A DNA stretch of 64,000 bases, from contig NZ_JBDVNC010000022.1 in the NCBI RefSeq assembly GCF_039969785.1, forward strand, positions 274,147 through 338,146. The letters run 5' to 3'. Below are positions 51,131 through 59,336 of the stretch, one piece after another (positions within the stretch are counted from its first letter, which is position 1; every line of letters begins with the position of its first letter). Source of the stretch: Shimia sp039969785. GTDB lineage: Bacteria > Pseudomonadota > Alphaproteobacteria > Rhodobacterales > Rhodobacteraceae. Position numbers and translations under genes: made by a program. The notes under the pieces were generated by a model. It made no database searches, was not told where the DNA came from, and saw nothing but the letters and a program-made list of their open reading frames with translations.

Positions 51131-51153
51131 GGGACCGTCATTGTGGCGGTCCC
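51131..51153 (+). terminator. Terminator-like hairpin after the YHS gene
   Basis: A 7-bp stem GGGACCG with CGGTCCC, a 9-base loop, then GTTTATC. The T-run is short, so strength is uncertain. Confidence 0.6.
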
Positions 51154-51279
51154 GTTTATCCGGTTTTCTACATCATTTCATTTAGACCTGATCATTTAGT
51201 CCAACTGGCTTGCGGTGCTGGAACACTCCACATTTCCCAGGCATCTCCCTGTTTCTCAACACATGAAAGAAACCAACGT

Positions 51280-52125
51280 ATGTTTCATTCCCATTTCTCT
51301 GCGTTGGTGGTTTGCATTTTCCTGACTTTGTCCGCGCCTGTCGCCCATGCCTGCAGTGCAACGACGCTTTGCACCGTTGAAAATGGGTCATATTTCGTTG
51401 CTCTGCCCGATAATCCCACCTCAGACACGCCAGTTATTTTGTTCATACATGGCTTCGGAAGCAACGGCGGGGCTGTCATAAAAAACCGTCTCGTGACCGA
51501 ACAATTTCTGGCAAGAGGGTTTGCGGTGGCCGCCCCAAACGGGATGAAACTCGAAGGACGCAATGGGAGAAGCTGGTCATTCCATCCCAAGCGGCCCCAA
51601 CGTCGTGACGAAATTGCTTTTCTCACTTCGGTGCGCGACAACGTAGTTGCCAGAAACAATCTTAATCCAGACAAAACCCTTTTGTCGGGGTTTTCCATTG
51701 GCGGTTCAATGTCGAGCTACCTTGCGTGTGAAATGCCCCGGGCCTTCTTTGCCTATGCGCCAGTCGGCGGTAGTTTCTGGCGCCCTCACCCGACCGAATG
51801 CAATGGCCCGGTCCGCTTGTTTCATACGCATGGCTGGCGCGACGGCACTGTTCCGCTCGAAGGGCGCGCCTTAGGCGGAAAGTCGATCAATGACACCAAT
51901 GCCATAGCGCAAGGAGACGTTTTTCGTGCGCTCGGAATATTTCGCGAAACCAATGGTTGCCTCTTCGGCAAGGCGGATTCCTTTGAAACCACAGACGACG
52001 TTTGGCGTCGAAAATGGGAGAGATGCACGCCCGGCTCTGCGCTGGAATTTGCTTTGCACCCGCGCGGCCACGTCATCCCAAAAGAATGGGCAAATATGGT
52101 CGTGGATTGGTTTGAGAAACTGTGA
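51280..52125 (+). CDS. Secreted alpha/beta hydrolase, PHB-depolymerase/feruloyl-esterase-like
   Basis: A 281-residue exported serine hydrolase. The ATG at 51280 begins a signal peptide (cut near AHACS). The oxyanion strand is I-L-F-I-H-G-F-G-S-N-G-G. The nucleophile elbow is G-F-S-I-G-G-S with the catalytic Ser (about residue 136), the acid is likely in H-G-W-R-D-G-T-V-P, and the His is in P-R-G-H-V-I-P. The family (LpqC/PHB depolymerase) cleaves esters of short polyesters or phenolic acids. The physiological substrate is unknown. It stands alone after a terminator. Confidence 0.83.
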   Translation: MFHSHFSALVVCIFLTLSAPVAHACSATTLCTVENGSYFVALPDNPTSDTPVILFIHGFGSNGGAVIKNRLVTEQFLARGFAVAAPNGMKLEGRNGRSWSFHPKRPQRRDEIAFLTSVRDNVVARNNLNPDKTLLSGFSIGGSMSSYLACEMPRAFFAYAPVGGSFWRPHPTECNGPVRLFHTHGWRDGTVPLEGRALGGKSINDTNAIAQGDVFRALGIFRETNGCLFGKADSFETTDDVWRRKWERCTPGSALEFALHPRGHVIPKEWANMVVDWFEKL

Positions 52126-52308
52126 TGGCAATGCGATTGTTGGGAGAGCCATGGCGGTTTTGACGACCCTGATGCCATTCCGCTGGCAAAACGGGGTACC
52201 AAAGTGAAGTGGCGCGAAGTCGCCTAAACACTTCAATTTGAATTGAATTTCAACCGACAATGGTTCACCAGCGCTTAAGTTGAAGTGGCAATTTGAAGGT
52301 TTGTACAA

Positions 52309-53913
52309 ATGCGGGCAGCGGATGTTTTGGCGAAACGGCTTTATGCTGCGGGATGCAGGTGGGCCTTTGGGATGCCCGGCGGCGAAGTCCTTACGCTTGT
52401 GGACGCGTTGGAGCAGGCCGGAATCACTTTTGTCTTGGCCAAACATGAAAATGCAGCCGGTTTTATGGCCGAAGGTACCTATCACCGGACGGGCGCGCCG
52501 GGAATAATGGTTGCCACAGTTGGACCCGGAGCACTGAACGGTGTGAACTCGGTTGAGAATGCGCGTCAGGATCGCGTTCCGATGATCGTCCTCACAGGGG
52601 CTGTCGATGCTGACGAGGCACATACCTATACTCATCAGGTGCTGGACCAGCCGCAAGTTTTTCGCGCAATCACAAAGGCAAGTTTCACATTAAACGCAGG
52701 GGCGGCTCATGTGATCGCTGACAAAGCAGTGACACAAGCCATGGAAGGCCGCCCAGGTCCGGTTCATATTGACGTACCAATTTCAGTGGCAGACGAACCC
52801 GCCACTGGTGAGGGTATTCTTCGCAAACCTGCCTTGCCAATGGCACCGGGAGCAAGTGCAGAGTTCGACGCCGCTAGAAATGCGCTGAGCAGCGCAAAAA
52901 AACCTATCATCATTGTCGGTGTCGATGCGATGACGCAGGGCGCGGAAACTGTGATAAAGCGCGCAGCGGAAATGCTCAACGCGCCGGTCATCACCACGTA
53001 CAAGGCCAAGGGCATGCTGCCCGAGGAACATCCGTTGGCGCTTGGCGGGGCCGGGTTATCCCCAAATGCCGACAGGGTTTTGCTCCCTCTGGTCTCCGAG
53101 GCAGATGTCGTTTTGGCGATTGGATATGATCCCATCGAAATGCGAACAGGCTGGCAAAATCCATGGGATCCGGAACGGCAGGTGGTGATTGATGTGATGG
53201 CAGAGCCGAACCATCACTACATGCATCAGGCCAGCCACAATTTCATTGGCGATTGTACTGCGACGGTCGGCGCCCTGTTACCGGAGGCTCCGCTGACGGA
53301 TGTATGGGCAGGCGGCGAGATTTCGACCGCGCGGGCGGCTCTGGATAAGGCGTTCAAGCGGCAGGGCAACTGGGGGCCGGATGCAGTTTTCGAAATTTGC
53401 CGCAATGTATTACCTGACAATACACTCGCAACAGCAGATAGCGGCGCGCACCGGATATTGCTGTCTCAGATGTGGCGCTGTGATTTCCCACGCGCCCTGA
53501 CACAGTCGTCTGGTTTATGCACGATGGGGGTTGCCGTACCTTTGGCCATTGGACAACAGATTGTTGAGAGAAACCGACCGGTGGTGTCCTTTTCGGGTGA
53601 TGCTGGGTTCCTGATGGTGGCGGGCGAACTGGCCACTGCGGCAGAGCAAAAGCTGCGAACGATATTTGTGGTTCTTGTTGACGCAAGCCTTGCGCTGATC
53701 GAATTGAAACAAAGGCAACGCCAAATGAAAAATCGCGCGGTGGACTTTGGTTATGTGGATTTTTCCGCTGTGGCGCGGGGCTTTGGAGGCGCGGGGCATC
53801 GTGTGACCAGCGAAGAAGAGTTGCGGAATGCCTTAGACCAAGCGCTGCAGTCCGATACGTTCACGGTGATTGCCGCTGAGATTGACAGGAAAGCATATGA
53901 TGGAAGACTCTAA
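52309..53913 (+). CDS. Thiamine-diphosphate-dependent enzyme, acetolactate-synthase-like
   Basis: A 534-residue ThDP enzyme with the three usual domains: N-terminal pyrimidine domain (about 1-170) with catalytic Glu in K-H-E-N-A-A-G, central domain (about 190-320) and C-terminal diphosphate domain (about 360-530). The Mg site is unusual. G-D-A-G-F-L-M replaces GDGGFLM, and where an Asn-Asp or Asn-Asn pair is common the chain reads L-V-D-A-S-L-A-L-I-E-L-K-Q. It overlaps the CoA-transferase gene by 17 bp. Pairing with a CaiB-type gene recalls oxalyl-CoA decarboxylase with formyl-CoA transferase, but the substrate is not clear. Confidence 0.82.
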   Translation: MRAADVLAKRLYAAGCRWAFGMPGGEVLTLVDALEQAGITFVLAKHENAAGFMAEGTYHRTGAPGIMVATVGPGALNGVNSVENARQDRVPMIVLTGAVDADEAHTYTHQVLDQPQVFRAITKASFTLNAGAAHVIADKAVTQAMEGRPGPVHIDVPISVADEPATGEGILRKPALPMAPGASAEFDAARNALSSAKKPIIIVGVDAMTQGAETVIKRAAEMLNAPVITTYKAKGMLPEEHPLALGGAGLSPNADRVLLPLVSEADVVLAIGYDPIEMRTGWQNPWDPERQVVIDVMAEPNHHYMHQASHNFIGDCTATVGALLPEAPLTDVWAGGEISTARAALDKAFKRQGNWGPDAVFEICRNVLPDNTLATADSGAHRILLSQMWRCDFPRALTQSSGLCTMGVAVPLAIGQQIVERNRPVVSFSGDAGFLMVAGELATAAEQKLRTIFVVLVDASLALIELKQRQRQMKNRAVDFGYVDFSAVARGFGGAGHRVTSEEELRNALDQALQSDTFTVIAAEIDRKAYDGRL

Positions 53914-55117
53914 CGCCAAAGGCGCCCTGGACGGGCTGATTGTTCTGGACCTGTCGAGGATTCTTGCTGGCCCGACAGCCACGCAAATGCTGGGCGATCT
54001 GGGGGCTACGGTTCTAAAGATTGAGAACCCAAAAACCGGTGGCGATGATACCCGGACATGGGGACCACCATATGCCGAGACACCAGATGGGCAGAGCGAC
54101 TTGAGTGCCTATTATATGGCCGCAAACCGTAACAAATACTCTATTCCGGTGGATATCTCGACAGCCGAGGGGCAGGCCTTGGTACAAGCGATTGCCGCAC
54201 AGGCTGACGTGGTGGTTGAAAATCATAAACCGGGTAGCTTGCAGAGATACGGGCTGGACCACGAGAGCATTTGTGAGGCGCATCCTAATCTGGTCTATTG
54301 TTCAATTTCGGGGTTTGGTCAGACCGGACCGAACCGGGAACAGCCGGGCTATGACCTGATGGCGCAGGGATACGGCGGCATTATGTCCCTGACTGGCGAC
54401 CCGACTGGTGTTCCGACAAAAGTGGGAGTTGGTATCGCGGATGTGATGTGCGGAATGTACGCAACCATAGGCATTCTCGCTGCTCTTCGACATCGGGATC
54501 AAACCGGCGAAGGGCAACACATCGACCTTGCACTTGTAGACACGCAAATGGCGTGGCTTATCAATGAGGGAACAAATTTTCTGGCCTCCGGAAAAGAACC
54601 TGTTCGCCGGGGCAATGCACACCCCAATATCGTGCCCTATGATGTTTTCTCGACAAAAGATGGCCATGTCATCATTGCCGTGGGCAACGACACACAGTTT
54701 CAGCGGTTCTGTTTGGCCATTGGACGCAAGGACCTGGCAGAGCAAGATCGATTCCAAACCAACCCGGATCGGATCAAACACCGTGAGGAACTAACAAAAA
54801 CCATTGCAACATCGCTGTTAACGTTCCCTAGCAGCCAAATTCTTGAAATATTACAAGAGGTAAAGGTGCCTTGCGGGCCAATTCACTCTGTTGCGGATGC
54901 ACTGACATCAGGTCAGGCCAAGGCACGTCAGAGTGTGATTTCCATGGATCACGCAGAGACCAGCGATGGGAACGTGCAACTCCTTGGAAATCCACTTAAA
55001 TTCTCAAAAACTCCAATTTCTTATCGCCGCGCGCCGCCGCGATTTGGGCAGGGATTTGAAGAATTGGATGCCCTAATTCCCGGTCTTAACAATTCCAAAC
55101 CATCTTCGGATCTGTAA
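53897..55117 (+). CDS. CaiB/BaiF family III CoA-transferase
   Basis: A 406-residue class III CoA-transferase, paralogous to the one at 26016-27128. The ATG at 53897 has AGGA 6 bp upstream and overlaps the ThDP gene. Typical pieces are L-D-L-S-R-I-L-A-G-P-T-A-T-Q, D-D-T-R-T-W-G-P-P-Y and the catalytic Asp in H-I-D-L-A-L-V-D. It would move CoA between two carboxylic acids, one of them probably the substrate or product of the coupled ThDP enzyme. A 9-bp hairpin follows. Confidence 0.88.
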   Translation: MMEDSNAKGALDGLIVLDLSRILAGPTATQMLGDLGATVLKIENPKTGGDDTRTWGPPYAETPDGQSDLSAYYMAANRNKYSIPVDISTAEGQALVQAIAAQADVVVENHKPGSLQRYGLDHESICEAHPNLVYCSISGFGQTGPNREQPGYDLMAQGYGGIMSLTGDPTGVPTKVGVGIADVMCGMYATIGILAALRHRDQTGEGQHIDLALVDTQMAWLINEGTNFLASGKEPVRRGNAHPNIVPYDVFSTKDGHVIIAVGNDTQFQRFCLAIGRKDLAEQDRFQTNPDRIKHREELTKTIATSLLTFPSSQILEILQEVKVPCGPIHSVADALTSGQAKARQSVISMDHAETSDGNVQLLGNPLKFSKTPISYRRAPPRFGQGFEELDALIPGLNNSKPSSDL

Positions 55118-55129
55118 CCCGCGTCACAT

Positions 55130-55152
55130 GAACGTGAAATGGCTTCACGTTC
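55130..55152 (+). terminator. Hairpin after the CoA-transferase gene
   Basis: Perfect 9-bp stem GAACGTGAA with TTCACGTTC and a 5-base loop, 12 bp after the stop. No T-run follows, so it may only stabilise the mRNA end. Confidence 0.5.
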
Positions 55153-55246
55153 TCGCAGGATAACGGCTATGTGAGGTGTTGTAGGCGAACGGCGGCGATA
55201 CATCTCGTTTAACGCGTGCCATTCACCTGTAGTAGTGGGAATAACA

Positions 55247-56605
55247 ATGTATTTCGATGTTACAAATAGTTCTGTAAGCCTTAGCCAAACAAAAACGCTT
55301 GAACAATGGAACTCAATGATCCGTGCATATTTGGCACATGGGGTCCGCACTCCGACACATCTTGAAGCTGTGCTTAACGCCGAGCCTGATTTTGCGATGG
55401 CCCATGCGGCCAGAGGATTGTTCTGCATGATGATGGCCCGGCGCGAGCTGGTCGTCGCTGCACATGAGGCCTATGCCAAGGCCAGAACAGCGCTCGAGCA
55501 AGGTGGCAGTACCGAACGCGAGCGGTTGTGGGTTGAGGCGTTGTCTGACTGGATTTCAGGAAAGCCCAGCGCCTCGATACAGCGCATGGAACAAGCCCTA
55601 CTGCTGAACCCGGCCGACACATTCTCGATGAAAGTCAGTCAGGCAATCCGATTTATGTTGGGCGACAACCACGGTATGCGCCGATCGGTTGATCGCGTCA
55701 TCAATGCGCATGGGGCCGACCACCCGCTGCGTGGGTATGCCTATGGCTGTCACAGCTTTGCTTTGGAAGAAACAGGAAGCTACGCAGAAGCTGAAAAGGC
55801 TGGACTGGACGGGCTTATGTGGGCCCATGATGATGCATGGGGTTTGCACGCAGTCGCGCATGTTTACACAATGACGCAAAGGCCGCTTGATGGCCTGTCG
55901 CTGATCGACAACAACATGTCCGCATGGGATCAGTCTAATAATTTCCGGTATCATGTCTGGTGGCACAAAGCTCTGTTGCATCTGGATCGCGGCGAATTTG
56001 ATATTGTTCTTTCCTTGTATGATACCAAAATTCGCGAAGACAAAACCGACGATTTCCGCGACTTTTCCAATGCCAGCTCGTTGTTGGTTCGCCTGGAACT
56101 GGCGGGGATAGACGTTGGTGACCGGTGGGTCGAGTTGGCTGATCTGGCCGAGAGCCGGGGCGACGATGGGCACCTGACTTTTGCTGATCTGCACTACATG
56201 CTGGCGCTAACAGGTGACAAACGCGAAGACGCTGCGGCGCGGATGATCGCCCGGATTAAACAATCCGGACAAGGGACCAGTGAGGCCGCAAACGTTATGG
56301 AGCATCCCGGCGTCACGGCAGCCATGGGTCTAGCCGCCTTTAGCGAGGGACAGTACCAAACGGCCTTTGACCAGTTGCATGCCGGGATCGACGCGTTTCA
56401 AACCTTGGGGGGGAGCCACGCCCAGCGAGATGTGTTTGTGCAGGTTACAATTGATGCCGCCATGCGAGCGGGGCACTTCGATGCAGCCGAGCGTTTAATC
56501 CTAGACCGTAGAAATGTACGCAAGGGCACCGTGGACAGCTTTGCGAAGTCCCGCCTTGCAAATATTTCCCACCACCAAACCGTCAAACATACCACTGCAG
56601 CATAA
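55247..56605 (+). CDS. TTC38-like tetratricopeptide protein
   Basis: A 452-residue soluble helical protein of the TTC38 family. Recognisable pieces are A-H-A-A-R-G-L-F, R-E-R-L-W-V-E-A-L-S-D-W, W-G-L-H-A-V-A-H-V-Y-T-M and Y-H-V-W-W-H-K-A-L-L-H-L-D-R-G-E-F-D. It has no signal peptide, so it acts in the cytoplasm. The ATG at 55247 is used; a GTG at 55235 would add four residues. It follows the ThDP/CoA-transferase pair by about 130 bp on the same strand. Its biochemical role is unknown; TPR scaffolds bind partner proteins. Confidence 0.82.
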   Translation: MYFDVTNSSVSLSQTKTLEQWNSMIRAYLAHGVRTPTHLEAVLNAEPDFAMAHAARGLFCMMMARRELVVAAHEAYAKARTALEQGGSTERERLWVEALSDWISGKPSASIQRMEQALLLNPADTFSMKVSQAIRFMLGDNHGMRRSVDRVINAHGADHPLRGYAYGCHSFALEETGSYAEAEKAGLDGLMWAHDDAWGLHAVAHVYTMTQRPLDGLSLIDNNMSAWDQSNNFRYHVWWHKALLHLDRGEFDIVLSLYDTKIREDKTDDFRDFSNASSLLVRLELAGIDVGDRWVELADLAESRGDDGHLTFADLHYMLALTGDKREDAAARMIARIKQSGQGTSEAANVMEHPGVTAAMGLAAFSEGQYQTAFDQLHAGIDAFQTLGGSHAQRDVFVQVTIDAAMRAGHFDAAERLILDRRNVRKGTVDSFAKSRLANISHHQTVKHTTAA

Positions 56606-56613
56606 AAAAGCTT

Positions 56614-57807
56614 ATGACCCTAACAATGACGGACCGCATTTCTGTTGGTGCGACACGCGCCACACCGCAGTTGACAACGCGCGATCCCCGGTTGGATTTC
56701 TTCCGGGGCATAGCGATGTTCATTATTTTGATCGCGCACACTCCGGGCAACTGGCTAACTCTGTGGATTCCGGCTCGGTTTGGGTTTTCCGACGCAACGG
56801 AAACCTTCGTGTTCTGCTCAGGTATGGCTTCGGCCATCGCCTTTGGCAAAGTGTTCCGTGATCGTGGGCTGTCCATGGGCAGTGCGCGGGTCGCATTTCG
56901 ACTTTGGCAAGTTTATTGGGCGCATCTGGGCCTGTTTTTTGCAATTGCCACAACCATGGCCGCCTTGAACATGATTTTCCCTGACGGCAGGAACTATATC
57001 GGGCAATTGAACCTCTATCATTTCTTCAAAGATCCGGGCCCGCAGTTGATCGGGCTGTTCACGCTGACTTATGTGCCGAACTACTTTGACATTTTGCCTA
57101 TGTATCTGGTGATCCTTGCGATGATGCCGCTGATGTTGGCGCTGGCTCAAATCCACAAAGGGTTGATGGCCGCGGCAGTGCTGGCATTCTGGTTGATGGC
57201 CAATTACGGCAACTTGAGTTTTCCTGCTGAGCCGTGGTCCGAGCGGCAGTGGTTTTTCAATCCTTTTGGCTGGCAGCTCATTTTCTTCACTGGTTTCGCC
57301 TTTATGTCGGGCTGGTTGCCCGCCCCACCCAAAAGCCGCACGTTATTCTGGTTGGCTGTGGCGATTGTGCTGATAGTTCTGCCTTTCGCCTATTTCCGAA
57401 TTCTGCGCGAAGTTGCTTTCTTTTCAGAAGGGCGCGCCGCACTGGGTGGCCTGATCAACAAGACAGATTTCGGCATCCTGCGTTATGTTCACTTTCTGGC
57501 GACAGCCTATGTCGCCTGGATGCTGGTAGGTCCAAGGGGAGAAAATATCCGGACAACCGATGCCCGGAACATTTTTGCAGGCATCTGGCGGTTTTGCCTG
57601 CCCGTGATTATGAAAGTGGGCCAGCAATCGCTTGCCGTATTTGTTGCCTCGATGTACATCGCTCGACTTTTGGGCGTTCTGTTTGATCTATGGGGACGCA
57701 GCTACGCGACAATGGTTTTCGTCAACTTGATCGGGTTCTGTGCGATTATTGCAGTTGCCTATGGCGCGGGGTGGTTCAAGTCTAACCCCTGGCGAAAGGT
57801 TGTGTGA
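56614..57807 (+). CDS. opgC: OpgC, membrane acyltransferase for periplasmic glucans
   Basis: A 397-residue integral membrane protein of the OpgC family with about ten helices. It begins with R-L-D-F-F-R-G-I-A-M-F-I-I-L-I-A-H, the pattern that carries the putative catalytic His, and F-G-F-S-D-A-T-E-T-F-V-F-C-S-G follows. OpgC adds succinyl groups to osmoregulated periplasmic glucans. It is the first gene of a tight trio: its TGA overlaps the opgG ATG, and opgH follows. It lies 8 bp after the TTC38-like gene. Confidence 0.92.
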   Translation: MTLTMTDRISVGATRATPQLTTRDPRLDFFRGIAMFIILIAHTPGNWLTLWIPARFGFSDATETFVFCSGMASAIAFGKVFRDRGLSMGSARVAFRLWQVYWAHLGLFFAIATTMAALNMIFPDGRNYIGQLNLYHFFKDPGPQLIGLFTLTYVPNYFDILPMYLVILAMMPLMLALAQIHKGLMAAAVLAFWLMANYGNLSFPAEPWSERQWFFNPFGWQLIFFTGFAFMSGWLPAPPKSRTLFWLAVAIVLIVLPFAYFRILREVAFFSEGRAALGGLINKTDFGILRYVHFLATAYVAWMLVGPRGENIRTTDARNIFAGIWRFCLPVIMKVGQQSLAVFVASMYIARLLGVLFDLWGRSYATMVFVNLIGFCAIIAVAYGAGWFKSNPWRKVV

Positions 57808-59336
57808 TGCTGAGACGCGAATTTCTAAGCAGTATCATAACGCTGATGGCCAGCCCGGCCATTGCACAGGATTTGACCAGCGCGAAGAAGTCCGCGCTGC
57901 AGCTTGGCGAACCAAGTGGGTTTGACCCCGAACTTGTTCGAAATCTGGCTCGTCTTCGTGCAAGCAAAGCTTATCAGCCAAGGGTTGCGATCCCCGAAGT
58001 ATGGCAGAATATCAGCTACGATGACTACCGCTCAGTTTGGTTCAATACCCAAAATGCTCTCTGGGAAGACGAAGCCGAGACGCCGTTGCGTTTGGATGTT
58101 TTTGCGCCGGGCTTGTATTTTCCGCACCCAATTGATCTGAACGTAGTTGAAAATGGTCAGGCCTATCCGCTTAAATTTGATCTGGATGTCTTTGACAAAA
58201 CGGACAAATTCCCGGACCTGCCAATAGACGACACGCTAGGGTATTCTGGTCTGCGCCTACGCGCCGAGCTGGAAAAACCGGGAATCTATCAGGAGTTTGC
58301 CGTTTTTCAGGGGGCGAGCTATTTCCGAGCGATTGGCACAGATAATATTTACGGGCTGTCAGCACGTGGTTTAGCTGTTGATATTGCGGAACCCACAGGC
58401 GAGGAATTTCCCGATTTTGTTGCCTTTTGGTTGGAAAAACCGCAACCGGGCACCACGAACCAAGTTCTCCATGCCCTCTTAGACAGCCCTTCCTGTTCCG
58501 GCGCCTATCGGTTTGTTATTCAGCATGGGCAGCCTTTGAAAATGGATATTGAGGCTACGATCTATCCACGTGAAGAGATGAACCATGTCGGCATCGCCCC
58601 GCTGACATCGATGTTTCAGTTCGATGAAACAAACCGCGACAGGTTTTCGGATTTCCGGCCGGCGGTGCATGACTCAGATGGTTTGCTGATCCGAAACGGT
58701 GGCGGTGAGACGCTGTGGCGACCTCTGGCCAATCCACGTGACCTTCAAATCAGCGCCTTTCTGGACAACGACCCCAAGGGGTTCGGTTTGATGCAACGGG
58801 CACGCCGGTTTGGTGACTTCGCAGATCTCCAGGCACATTATCACCGTCGCCCATCTGTTTGGGTCGAACCCGGCGAAGGCTGGGGCCGCGGCGCAGTGAC
58901 CTTGGTTGAAATCCCGACCGAGCGCGAAATTTACGACAATATTGTCGCCTACTGGCGCCCTTCAGAACCGCTAGCTGCAGGCGGCGAACATCAACTGACT
59001 TACAGTCTGACTTGGGGGGACGACGACAATTACGGCGACGGATTGCGTGTACTGAACACCCGGATCGGCAAAGCTTTTGAAGATGGCATCATTATCGCCA
59101 TCGATTTCGAAAACGGACCGAATGTTCCGACGGATCTGGATCTGATTGATAAGCAAATTCGGGCAAGCAACGGCGAGGTTTCCAAGGGTATCCTACAGCG
59201 CAATCCCGAAACCGGTGGGCCCAGACTTGCATTCAAATTTCACCCCGGTGACGCTGGATTGATTGAGTTTCGGGCCGAGTTGCGCCTTGGTGGCAAACCG
59301 TTAAGCGAAACCTGGCTGTATCGGTGGACTGCATGA
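57807..59336 (+). CDS. opgG: OpgG/MdoG periplasmic glucan biosynthesis protein
   Basis: A 509-residue periplasmic protein. The N-terminal L-R-R-E-F-L-S-S with the following hydrophobic stretch (to about residue 22) suggests a twin-arginine or Sec signal. MdoG-domain marks are S-Y-D-D-Y-R, G-A-S-Y-F-R-A-I-G, Y-G-L-S-A-R-G-L-A, G-I-A-P-L-T-S-M-F-Q-F and E-P-G-E-G-W-G-R-G. OpgG modifies or releases the glucan backbone. The ATG at 57807 has GAAAGG 7-9 bp upstream and overlaps the opgC stop; opgH overlaps by 4 bp. Confidence 0.94.
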   Translation: MLRREFLSSIITLMASPAIAQDLTSAKKSALQLGEPSGFDPELVRNLARLRASKAYQPRVAIPEVWQNISYDDYRSVWFNTQNALWEDEAETPLRLDVFAPGLYFPHPIDLNVVENGQAYPLKFDLDVFDKTDKFPDLPIDDTLGYSGLRLRAELEKPGIYQEFAVFQGASYFRAIGTDNIYGLSARGLAVDIAEPTGEEFPDFVAFWLEKPQPGTTNQVLHALLDSPSCSGAYRFVIQHGQPLKMDIEATIYPREEMNHVGIAPLTSMFQFDETNRDRFSDFRPAVHDSDGLLIRNGGGETLWRPLANPRDLQISAFLDNDPKGFGLMQRARRFGDFADLQAHYHRRPSVWVEPGEGWGRGAVTLVEIPTEREIYDNIVAYWRPSEPLAAGGEHQLTYSLTWGDDDNYGDGLRVLNTRIGKAFEDGIIIAIDFENGPNVPTDLDLIDKQIRASNGEVSKGILQRNPETGGPRLAFKFHPGDAGLIEFRAELRLGGKPLSETWLYRWTA

